The position numbers were made by a program, and so were the translations under genes. 44,103 nt of DNA, from positions 4,523-48,625 of the forward strand of contig ONSO01000003.1 in NCBI GenBank assembly GCA_900320485.1, read 5' to 3'. Numbering within the stretch: the first letter of the stretch is position 1; every line of letters starts with the position of its first letter. Under the pieces are notes generated by a model. That model was not told where the DNA came from, searched no databases, and saw only the letters and a program-made list of their open reading frames with translations. Shown piece by piece: positions 1 to 6,249 of this stretch. The DNA comes from an uncultured Lachnospiraceae bacterium. GTDB taxonomy: Bacteria; Bacillota; Clostridia; Lachnospirales; Lachnospiraceae.

Positions 1-1
1 C

Positions 2-820
2 TTTATCACTGTCATGGCGACGGCAGTGGTAAAGCGAGGCATGACGGAAAAGCGAGGCATGACGGAAAAGCGAGGCATGACGGAAAAGCGGGGCATGACG
101 GAAAAGCAGGGGATGACGGAAAAGCAGGGGATGACGGAAAAGCAGGGGATCGAGGGAAATCAGGAAATCACGTCGACGAAATGCCTCGTCGGTACGGGTG
201 GTTCAGACGGGAAAACAAATCCCGGGAAAGAATTTTCCGGAAATCTCAAAGAGGGCTGGAAGGCCATATACTCCAGAAAGGGCGTGTTTTGCCTTATTAT
301 GATCTCCTCCGTCATGACAATGTTTATGGGCGTGATCCAGATACTTTGCGAGCCCATGATCCTTTCCTTTGCGGATGCCGGGACGCTTGGAACCGCAGAG
401 ACAGTGTGCGCCCTTGGCATGCTGGTGACGGCGCTGATCACGGGAATCATGGGGATCAAACGAAATCATTCCCGGGTGCTGGGCATTTCCCTTTCGTTTG
501 CGGGCATTTTTATGGTTCTTTTTTCGATGAAGGAAAATATTTATTTCATTTGCTCGGCAGGCTTTTTGTTTTTTGCCATGCTTCCCCTTGCCAATTCCTG
601 CCTGGATAGGGCCTGGGGCTTCATCGGCTTTCTCTCCCAGCTTGGGTATATTCCGGCCTATGCGCTTGCCGGCGTCCTTGCGGATCAGTCGGCGAAGGCA
701 TTGGGAATCTCCGTGGGCAGGGGCTGCGCTTTAGTGATCGCCATATCCGGGGGACTTATGATCCTGACGGCCCTTGGGTCTCTTTTCTCCAAAAGCATTC
801 GAGGGCTTGAAGGTGTTTAG
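2..820 (+). CDS. MFS transporter, C-terminal half (5' end outside window)
   Basis: The reading frame is open to the left window edge. It starts inside what is probably the end of transmembrane helix 6 (FITVMATAVV), runs through a long hydrophilic loop and then shows six hydrophobic helices, which fits the second six-helix bundle of a major facilitator superfamily exporter or permease. The loop carries six 6-residue repeats (R/Q-G-M-T-E-K) and would be cytoplasmic in the MFS fold. The ATG at 14 is probably an internal methionine, not the start, because the residues before it are hydrophobic and in frame. The substrate cannot be inferred. The gene ends in TAG, followed at once by a small hairpin. 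Confidence 0.7.
   Translation, partial: FITVMATAVVKRGMTEKRGMTEKRGMTEKRGMTEKQGMTEKQGMTEKQGIEGNQEITSTKCLVGTGGSDGKTNPGKEFSGNLKEGWKAIYSRKGVFCLIMISSVMTMFMGVIQILCEPMILSFADAGTLGTAETVCALGMLVTALITGIMGIKRNHSRVLGISLSFAGIFMVLFSMKENIYFICSAGFLFFAMLPLANSCLDRAWGFIGFLSQLGYIPAYALAGVLADQSAKALGISVGRGCALVIAISGGLMILTALGSLFSKSIRGLEGV
35..142 (+). repeat. 18-bp in-frame tandem repeat (6 units)
   Basis: Six 18-bp units (cgaggcatgacggaaaag and variants) lie head to tail, followed by a degenerate seventh. Units 1-3 are identical, unit 4 has cgg for cga, and units 5-6 begin with caggg. Each encodes R/Q-G-M-T-E-K, so copy-number change keeps the MFS frame. The gradient of variants suggests slippage or unequal exchange. 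Confidence 0.9.
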
Positions 821-837
821 GGGGAAGGAAATTCCCC
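821..837 (+). terminator. Short hairpin after MFS stop codon
   Basis: GGGGAA and TTCCCC flank a 5-nt loop directly after the TAG. There is no strong T-run downstream, so it is a weak terminator candidate or simply an mRNA 3' end structure. Confidence 0.35.
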
Positions 838-865
838 GCGATCCTCTTTAAAGTTACCGGAATTT

Positions 866-934
866 TACCATTAGCGACAAAGATAATACCATTAGCGACA
901 AAAAATCGTCTACTTTTTATTTTCGTGTTATAAC
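866..934 (+). promoter_or_regulatory. LytTR-like double direct repeat and promoter
   Basis: TACCATTAGCGACAAA occurs twice (866-881 and 887-902) with a 21-bp period, i.e. 9-bp repeats TACCATTAG separated by 12 bp. This is the geometry of LytTR-family operators, and the 9-mer agrees with most positions of the published loose LytTR consensus. A good -10 (TTATAA, 928-933) lies 32 bp after the second repeat and there is no recognisable -35, as expected for an activated promoter. It would drive the small ORF at 981 and the CPBP protease at 1098. Binding is inferred. Confidence 0.55.
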
Positions 935-980
935 AAAACCAACGAAAGGGAACACGGAAACAGAAGGGAGATGATTTTTT

Positions 981-1076
981 TTGTTGGCCGTAAATTACGT
1001 AAAAGACGGAAAGATTTATGCCGTATTCTTCAAAAAGAGATTGGTTGGCGTTTATGATACTGATTGTGAGAAATGA
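981..1076 (+). CDS. Candidate 31-residue peptide ORF
   Basis: A TTG start at 981 (alternative TTG at 984) follows AAGGGAG (964-970) by 10 nt and opens a frame of 31 codons ending at TGA 1074-1076. The peptide is basic and aromatic in the middle (KDGKIYAVFFKKRLVGVYD) with one cysteine near its end. It lies between the LytTR-like promoter and the CPBP protease start, the place where peptide-pheromone or bacteriocin genes occur in LytTR regulons. A second frame (ATG 971 to 1057, 28 codons, very Arg/Lys rich) overlaps it but lacks usable Shine-Dalgarno spacing. Neither matches a family I recognise, so coding status is uncertain. Confidence 0.3.
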   Translation: MLAVNYVKDGKIYAVFFKKRLVGVYDTDCEK

Positions 1077-1097
1077 AAGAAAGAGAGGAACGAATCA

Positions 1098-1997
1098 ATG
1101 AAAAAGGCAGTAAAGAGTGTGGTAATCTGTTTGTTGTTTGTGGCTTTGTATTTTGGAATCCAGTTTGTGGTGAGCGGTGTTGTCAATGGTGTGATGGATT
1201 ATCGGGAGGTCGTAAAAATGCAGGCGGAGGGCTTTGATATTAACACTGAGGCAAGCGCTGAGGAATATGCGCGGAGAGCGTCGCAGGTATTATCTTCCAC
1301 CATGGGAATGGTTAATTTTATCGCTTCCCTTATTGCATCCGTGGTCTTTGTACTGATTGCGGTAAGCAGCCGGAAGAGAGCGGCCAAAAAGGAAGGAGTC
1401 AGTGAGGATCGGGCACAGCGCTGGAGTAAGGCAGGGGAAGAGCTGGGGCTGAAAAAGATTACCCTTCGCAAGACGCTGCTGGCAGTATTGGCAGGCATCG
1501 GAATGACCGCATTTATCAATGGCGTATTGTCCGTGATCCCCTTCCCGGAGTGGCTTATGCAGTCTTATTCCACGGCATCCGCACCAATTTCCGGCATGAA
1601 TCTGATCGGACAGCTGATTGGTATTGTACTGGCACCGGCAGTGGCAGAAGAACTGCTCTTTAGAGGGATCGTGCTTGGAAAGCTGAAGAAGGTAATGCCT
1701 GCATGGGCCGCAGTACTTCTCAGTGCTCTTATCTTCGGACTGGTGCATGGAAATCTGCTCTGGATCTGCTATACCTTTGTCATGGGCGTGCTGGTTGCTC
1801 TGATCGACCTGAAATATGAATCCATCCTGCCCGGAATGATCATGCACTTTATCTTTAATCTGACCGGGGTACTGATTTCAGGTCTGATGCTGCCCTACGT
1901 TGTTTACTTTGGATTTATTCTGATCGGTCTCGGCTGCCTTGCATTTACTTTGACTGGCAAGGATCTGAAGGGAGAAGGCAGACTGGTTGCCATTTAA
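1098..1997 (+). CDS. CPBP family intramembrane glutamic endopeptidase
   Basis: A 299-residue multi-pass membrane protein of the CPBP/CAAX-Abi protease family. The three family motifs are all present: EELLFRG (E184, E185, R189), FGLVH (F213, H217) and HFIFN (H250, N254), so it should be catalytically competent. A hydrophobic segment near residues 8-30 is followed by an outside loop and then the helices of the core. Bacterial members process peptides or act as immunity proteins against bacteriocins, and several belong to LytTR-controlled bacteriocin regulons; the LytTR-like repeat upstream suggests the same here. The ATG follows AGAGAGGAACGAATCA, an acceptable ribosome site. Its substrate could be the small peptide encoded just upstream, but that is inference. 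Confidence 0.88.
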   Translation: MKKAVKSVVICLLFVALYFGIQFVVSGVVNGVMDYREVVKMQAEGFDINTEASAEEYARRASQVLSSTMGMVNFIASLIASVVFVLIAVSSRKRAAKKEGVSEDRAQRWSKAGEELGLKKITLRKTLLAVLAGIGMTAFINGVLSVIPFPEWLMQSYSTASAPISGMNLIGQLIGIVLAPAVAEELLFRGIVLGKLKKVMPAWAAVLLSALIFGLVHGNLLWICYTFVMGVLVALIDLKYESILPGMIMHFIFNLTGVLISGLMLPYVVYFGFILIGLGCLAFTLTGKDLKGEGRLVAI

Positions 1998-2082
1998 GAG
2001 GTTTTAAGGTATACTGTTTATTGTGTGTGATGGGCTAGATTTATTGCATTTATGAAATGATGAGAGAAGGAGTGTCTGCCTT

Positions 2083-2313
2083 ATGAAATGTCCGTTTTGT
2101 GATCGAGAGATGAAAAAAGGGATCCTGTACGGAGACGGGAGAATGGGTGGAGTATTTTGGAATGAAGGTGACAGAAAGAAAAAATTTTTTGAAACAATGA
2201 TCGGTATGGGAAAGATTACCGGAGCGACAACCACTCTCACGACTTTTACAATCGAAACTTATTTTTGTAAGAATTGTAAAAAAATGATATTTGATACGGA
2301 TGTAGAAGAGTAG
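2083..2313 (+). CDS. Small zinc-ribbon-like protein (DUF6487-like)
   Basis: A 76-residue protein with CPFC near the N-terminus and CKNC near the C-terminus, four cysteines placed as in a zinc ribbon. The N-terminal pattern MKCPFCDREMKKGIL resembles the family I know as DUF6487 (PF20097), often found near membrane-protein and signalling genes in Firmicutes; the family name is from memory. No function is established. GAAGGAG lies about 11 nt before the ATG, and GGTATACT near 2010 may be a -10 for an independent transcript. Confidence 0.65.
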   Translation: MKCPFCDREMKKGILYGDGRMGGVFWNEGDRKKKFFETMIGMGKITGATTTLTTFTIETYFCKNCKKMIFDTDVEE

Positions 2314-2382
2314 GAGCTTGGGCTTTGCCTGTGTCCCGGATGAAAAGTGGAACATGCCGTATGGTGCGCCGGAGGAAATTTT

Positions 2383-2649
2383 ATGAGAATCGCAGTTTGT
2401 GATGACGAAGATAGATTCAGATCCGATATTCGGGGGCATATCGATAAGATGTTTGGGAGCCTTGACGTGATCGTGGACGGCTTTGCCGGTGGTAAGGAAT
2501 TGCTGGCAAAGGTGCGCAGGATCGGAAAGGGCGAGGTGCTGTTGCAAGGAAACATTTCCGTGCCAGTCAGTCGCAGCGCCGCCGCGGGACTGAAAAATAT
2601 GCTATACTCCTACTTGGAGGAAAATGCACTTAAAAAAAGGCTTGAATAG
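2383..2649 (+). pseudogene. LytTR-type response regulator with large internal in-frame deletion
   Basis: The 88-codon frame opens like an AgrA/LytTR response regulator (MRIAVCDDE, then DVIVDGFAGGKELLAKV, about the first 45 residues of a receiver). It then jumps at about residue 47 into GKGEVLLQGNISVPVSRS and a terminal helix, which resembles the end of a LytTR DNA-binding domain. The phospho-acceptor aspartate, the rest of the receiver and most of the DNA-binding domain are missing, about 150 residues compared with a normal 230-250 residue protein. The deletion kept the frame, and GGAGG plus ATG are intact, so a short protein could still be made. The histidine kinase follows 27 bp later, as in an Agr-type pair. 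Confidence 0.7.
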
Positions 2650-2676
2650 TTTGATTAATGAACGGATGGTGATCTT

Positions 2677-4128
2677 ATGACATATGCAGAGCTTCTTCCT
2701 TCCCTGCTGTTTTCGTATTTTATGAGCGCACTTTCTTTATTGGCGGAAGTCTTTGTGACATTGAGTATTATCCTGATTCCTTTGTGCTTCACGGGCAGGG
2801 AGGGCAAACTGAAAAAATCAACCTTTATCATTCCCGGTATTTTTGCTGCTTACGGGGCGATCGTCAATATATTCATGTCCGTTCAGGCATTTTTTTATTG
2901 CAGGCAGCATGCTACGGAATTGGTGGAAGTAGGGGAGAATGGCAATAATGACTATATGATTCTGATCCAGATGGGAGTCGCGTTCCTTGCAGCTACCATG
3001 GTTTATTCCAGGCATAAGCTGCTACGTGGGTTTGAGAATATTCTTTATTATATTGTGATACAGCTTTATTTACAGTTTTTGATTACCTGTTCCATGGCAT
3101 TTCTCTCGGATGACGTATTGGGAACTTACAGGGACACGGGAATCATATCGAATACGCTTCCGAAGGCTCATCTGATTTATTTGTTTAGTTATTTTCTGGT
3201 TTCGTTGGTCATGTTTCTGTGTTTATACTTTGGCTTTTACAGGCGAAAGAGTTTTTTCTACGTAAGCCTCAAATACAGGATTCTTTTTGTAATATGGGAA
3301 GTCGTTCTTCTTTACAGCCTTGCCAAACCCTTACAACGTGCCGGCGACAATGCCGGGCTGTTTGTTCAGATGAAGAACGTGATCGGTGTCATGTTGCCCG
3401 TCCTTGGGATCGCCTTCCCCTTCCTCATCATGATCATGGTGACAAGACACAATGCCCTGGAAAAGACTGTGATTCAGGAGGGCTATATCTCCGCGGAGCT
3501 GGAATATATTGATCAATATAAGAGAAGTCAGGAGGAAACCAGAGCCTTTCGGCATGACATTGTGAATAATATGTCCCTGCTCTCCGCCATGATGGGGGAG
3601 GGGAAATATGAGGAAGCGAAGCAGTATCTGAATGACCTTTTGGGGAACGTACGCGGGATGTCGCCAAAGTACGTGACGGGAGATGAGATGCTGGACTGCC
3701 TGGTGGGGATGAAGGCGGGACGCATGGAGGAGGCAGGCATTGCCTTTTCCATCGACGGAGTGGCAGACGGAGGCCTCTCCATGAAACTCACGGACATTTG
3801 CAGCATTTTTGCCAATGCGCTGGATAATGCCATAGAAGCCTGCGAAAACATGCCGGAGGGGAGGGAAAGAACCATCCGGTTAGAAATCAAAAAGACCGGA
3901 CAGTTCTTTGCCATCAAGCTGATCAATACTTACGAGGAGAGCAGGGAGGGCTTCGCCCTTGGGAAACTCTTTGATGGAAAGGAAAGACGCACCTCCAAGA
4001 AGGACAAAAACCTTCATGGATATGGAACGCAGAACATCATGGCTACGGTGGAGAAGAATAACGGGATCCTAAAGAGCGAGGCGAAAGAAGGTCTTTTTAT
4101 CCTCTCCGTCATGATTCCGAGGGCGTGA
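2677..4128 (+). CDS. AgrC-like GHKL sensor histidine kinase
   Basis: A 483-residue kinase. The first ~260 residues hold about six or seven hydrophobic helices, followed by a coiled dimerisation segment with the phospho-accepting histidine in FRHDIVNNM (H293). The ATPase domain has the N-box NALDNAIEAC and the G-box HGYGTQNI, typical of the GHKL class that senses peptides in AgrC, ComD and BlpH systems. It looks intact, but its adjacent response regulator is an internally deleted remnant, so the kinase is either orphaned or signals to one of the LytTR proteins elsewhere. The start codon lacks a strong Shine-Dalgarno, which suggests translation coupled to the upstream fragment. Confidence 0.87.
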   Translation: MTYAELLPSLLFSYFMSALSLLAEVFVTLSIILIPLCFTGREGKLKKSTFIIPGIFAAYGAIVNIFMSVQAFFYCRQHATELVEVGENGNNDYMILIQMGVAFLAATMVYSRHKLLRGFENILYYIVIQLYLQFLITCSMAFLSDDVLGTYRDTGIISNTLPKAHLIYLFSYFLVSLVMFLCLYFGFYRRKSFFYVSLKYRILFVIWEVVLLYSLAKPLQRAGDNAGLFVQMKNVIGVMLPVLGIAFPFLIMIMVTRHNALEKTVIQEGYISAELEYIDQYKRSQEETRAFRHDIVNNMSLLSAMMGEGKYEEAKQYLNDLLGNVRGMSPKYVTGDEMLDCLVGMKAGRMEEAGIAFSIDGVADGGLSMKLTDICSIFANALDNAIEACENMPEGRERTIRLEIKKTGQFFAIKLINTYEESREGFALGKLFDGKERRTSKKDKNLHGYGTQNIMATVEKNNGILKSEAKEGLFILSVMIPRA

Positions 4129-4137
4129 GACGGGAAT

Positions 4138-4167
4138 GCAACTTAGACAGACCTGCGCGCAACTTAG
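4138..4167 (+). promoter_or_regulatory. Second LytTR-like direct-repeat pair
   Basis: GCAACTTAG occurs at 4138-4146 and 4159-4167, again 9-bp repeats with a 21-bp period, 81 bp before the start of the CPBP-like/LytTR/DUF3021 operon. It fits the LytTR consensus less well than the site at 866. The -10 region expected near 4200 is poor (TGATATCGT). Confidence 0.45.
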
Positions 4168-4247
4168 CACGTGTTTTATTGTGTTGTGATGATTTTAGTG
4201 ATATCGTGTGTTCATCGAAAGAAAACATGCGAAAGGAACACTAAAAA

Positions 4248-4943
4248 ATGAAAAACGCAACAAACAGATTTATGGAAGGACTTCGGTTTTTGGGCTACGG
4301 CCTTGAGGTATTTGGCGTCATAGGTTTCGAGCTTCTTTGGGGCTTTGGTTTCGAGCCGCTTATCTATCAGCGAGGCGTAAAAGAGTTCAATACCTGGCAG
4401 ATGATCCTTCACTGGGTGGTAACGTGCGCCGCATGGGGGCTTGGAGCATTTCTGGTAGTAAAGGAGTGCAAGAAAAAATCCGGCCTCAATCTTATGGAAA
4501 ACATAAGGAAGACTTCTTTTTTTAATAAAGAGAACAAGATCAAAGCATGGCAGTGGGCTATGATCGTGGTTGGAACGATTCTCTGCCTTGTTTCCACCTG
4601 GATAGACTGGAACGGAAGCAAGGTGCTGGCTGAGTTTCACAGCCGCGGACCGCTGCTTTTCGTATTTCAGTATATTTATTATCTGTTTGAAGTGATGCTG
4701 GTTTTGCTGATCATCATCTTTGGACAGATGGCATTTGAAAAATGGTTTAACAATAATAAAATTCCTTTTGGGGGAATTCTTGTTGCACTTACGTGGGGGC
4801 TTGGACATTGGCTTTCCAAGGGATCTCTTGCAGCCGGTTTATATACGGCGGTTGGCGGATTTGTTTTTGGCAGCGCGTATCTGCTGGCGAACAGAAACGT
4901 GAAACTGTCTTATGCTTTGCTGTGCATCATGTTTATTTTATAG
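4248..4943 (+). CDS. Polytopic membrane protein, CPBP-like C-terminus
   Basis: A 231-residue integral membrane protein with about six hydrophobic segments and no recognisable enzymatic motif in the first half. The C-terminal third (PFGGILVALTWGLGH followed by LSKGS and a glycine-rich helix) resembles the second half of CPBP-type proteins, but the EExxxR motif is absent, so it may be a catalytically inactive relative. AAAGGAA precedes the ATG by about 9 nt. It is the first gene of a three-gene operon: its stop codon overlaps the ribosome site of the LytTR gene. It may be the regulated target of that pair. Confidence 0.6.
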   Translation: MKNATNRFMEGLRFLGYGLEVFGVIGFELLWGFGFEPLIYQRGVKEFNTWQMILHWVVTCAAWGLGAFLVVKECKKKSGLNLMENIRKTSFFNKENKIKAWQWAMIVVGTILCLVSTWIDWNGSKVLAEFHSRGPLLFVFQYIYYLFEVMLVLLIIIFGQMAFEKWFNNNKIPFGGILVALTWGLGHWLSKGSLAAGLYTAVGGFVFGSAYLLANRNVKLSYALLCIMFIL

Positions 4944-4952
4944 GAGCAATAC

Positions 4953-5411
4953 GTGAAACTGATCAGAACAAAAGAAGAAAATCTGAAAGAAAACTATCTG
5001 GAGCTGCATTATGACAAGATGGATGACGAGACCAGTGCCGTTCTGGACAGATTAAGGGATACGCTTCGTTACGTGGAGGGCACGTCTGGCGATAAGAAGG
5101 TTACCATAGCCCTCACGGATATTTATTACGTGGAGACGGTGGATCGGAAAACTTTTGCCTATGCAAAGGATGCGTGCATTGAGATCAAAGAAGCTCTCAG
5201 GGACGTCCTTGAGGAGTATTCCGGCGCAGGCTTTGCAAGGATCAGCAAGTCCGCGGTAGTCAATATTTACAAGATCAAAAAACTGCAGGGCGACGTCAAC
5301 ATGAGAGTGATCATTTACTTAAAGAATGATGAGAAACTCATTATGAACAGGAGCTACAAAAACGAATTCTATGAAAGGCTCAATAAACTGCAAGGGAGAA
5401 AAACAAAATGA
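4953..5411 (+). CDS. LytTR DNA-binding regulator without receiver domain
   Basis: A 152-residue protein. After a ~45-residue N-terminal segment it consists of a LytTR domain: IALTDIYYVETVDRKTFAY, then a central strand pair, then GFARISKSAVVNIYKIKKL and RSYKNEFYERL at the C-terminus. There is no receiver. This matches the LytTR Regulatory Systems known from streptococci (HdrR/HdrM, BrsR/BrsM), where a cognate membrane protein inhibits the regulator. The start is GTG, supported by AGGAG at 4942-4946, which overlaps the upstream stop codon. The next gene overlaps by 4 bp (ATGA) and encodes the DUF3021 partner. Confidence 0.87.
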   Translation: MKLIRTKEENLKENYLELHYDKMDDETSAVLDRLRDTLRYVEGTSGDKKVTIALTDIYYVETVDRKTFAYAKDACIEIKEALRDVLEEYSGAGFARISKSAVVNIYKIKKLQGDVNMRVIIYLKNDEKLIMNRSYKNEFYERLNKLQGRKTK

Positions 5412-5833
5412 AATTGATCAATAAGAAGAATTTTGTGTCGATCGTATGTATTTTCTTTACGTTGATCACCTGCGGAAAGCTCCTGTCAGAGAGATTGGCG
5501 GGCTTTACCGATCGATATTATAGTGACAATATCTTTACCATCTTAGGGTTTTCCGTCCTGATCACTTTGGTTTTGTCGGTGCATTACTACTTGCAGAAAT
5601 TTCCGTTCCTGATCGTGCTCCTGGTTCAGTATGCCGTAACGGTGGGGATTGTTTTTCTTGCCATATGGATTCACGGCCAATTTTCCGTCCATGCGCCTAC
5701 GGCATATTGGGACATGTTTTATTCGATCACCATTCCGTTTTTGGGCGGCGCGATCGTATATTACGTCTGCTTCTTTTATCAGATCAGGAAAGCGAATGCG
5801 ATTCTTCGGAATTTGCAGGAGGAATCAGATTAA
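5408..5833 (+). CDS. DUF3021 membrane protein (putative LytTR inhibitor)
   Basis: A 141-residue protein with four predicted transmembrane helices (about residues 8-27, 38-58, 65-85 and 98-120) and a short cytoplasmic tail, the usual plan of DUF3021 proteins. Members next to LytTR regulators, such as BrsM, hold the regulator inactive at the membrane; the 4-bp ATGA overlap implies coupled translation in a fixed ratio. The stimulus is unknown. The gene ends just before the promoter of the thrS leader. Confidence 0.82.
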   Translation: MKLINKKNFVSIVCIFFTLITCGKLLSERLAGFTDRYYSDNIFTILGFSVLITLVLSVHYYLQKFPFLIVLLVQYAVTVGIVFLAIWIHGQFSVHAPTAYWDMFYSITIPFLGGAIVYYVCFFYQIRKANAILRNLQEESD

Positions 5834-5854
5834 GGGGCTGTATCATTTTCCCCC

Positions 5855-5882
5855 TTGCTTTTTCGGGGAGCCGTGCTATAAT
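5855..5882 (+). promoter_or_regulatory. Sigma-A promoter of the thrS T-box transcript
   Basis: TTGCTT (5855-5860) and TATAAT (5877-5882) are 16 bp apart, 8 bp before the start of the T-box leader. The -10 is a perfect match. Confidence 0.75.
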
Positions 5883-5889
5883 ACTTTTA

Positions 5890-6213
5890 AATAGCTTTGA
5901 CGGAGACCGAGTTCGTTAGAACCGCGATGCAGAGAGATGCCGGAAGGTGAAAGGGCATCACGCGGATACGAAGGAGACCGCTCCCGAGCTTCCTGTGAGA
6001 AAGACCGGATTTTGAGCCATAAGGAATACCGGACGTAAGGCATCGCGTAACAAGGAATGCCGGGCGTGAGGTTCCGTGCATTGAAGGGTGCGGGCATAAG
6101 ATATGGTCACAAGCAGGACGAATCCTCCATCGTTACCGGAGATCAGAGTGAAAAATCAAGGTGGTACCGTGCTTATTCGAGCACCCTTGGAAACAGGGGG
6201 CTCTTGTTTTTTT
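5890..6213 (+). promoter_or_regulatory. Threonine T-box riboswitch leader
   Basis: A T-box leader precedes thrS. Stem I is visible: AGCT at its base pairs with AGCT near 5987, TTCGT (5911-5915) with ACGAA (5968-5972), and CCGCG with CGCGG, capped by the AGAGA motif region. The specifier-loop codon is ACC (5977-5979), a threonine codon. The T-box sequence proper, AAGGTGGTACCGTG (6158-6171), pairs with the uncharged tRNA acceptor end. Its antiterminator competes with the terminator at 6179-6213. Uncharged tRNA-Thr should therefore raise thrS expression. Confidence 0.93.
6179..6213 (+). terminator. T-box regulatory intrinsic terminator
   Basis: GAGCaCCCTTG and CAGGGGGCTC form a stem with one bulged base and a GAAA loop, followed by TTGTTTTTTT. 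It is the terminator alternative of the T-box switch. Confidence 0.88.
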
Positions 6214-6249
6214 AAACAATTCCCCCGAAACTCAGAAAGGAGAATACCC

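Noticed and set aside
971..1057. 28-codon Arg/Lys-rich frame in the CPBP leader
   Set aside because: Its ATG directly abuts the GGGAG, leaving no spacing; the overlapping TTG frame is better placed.
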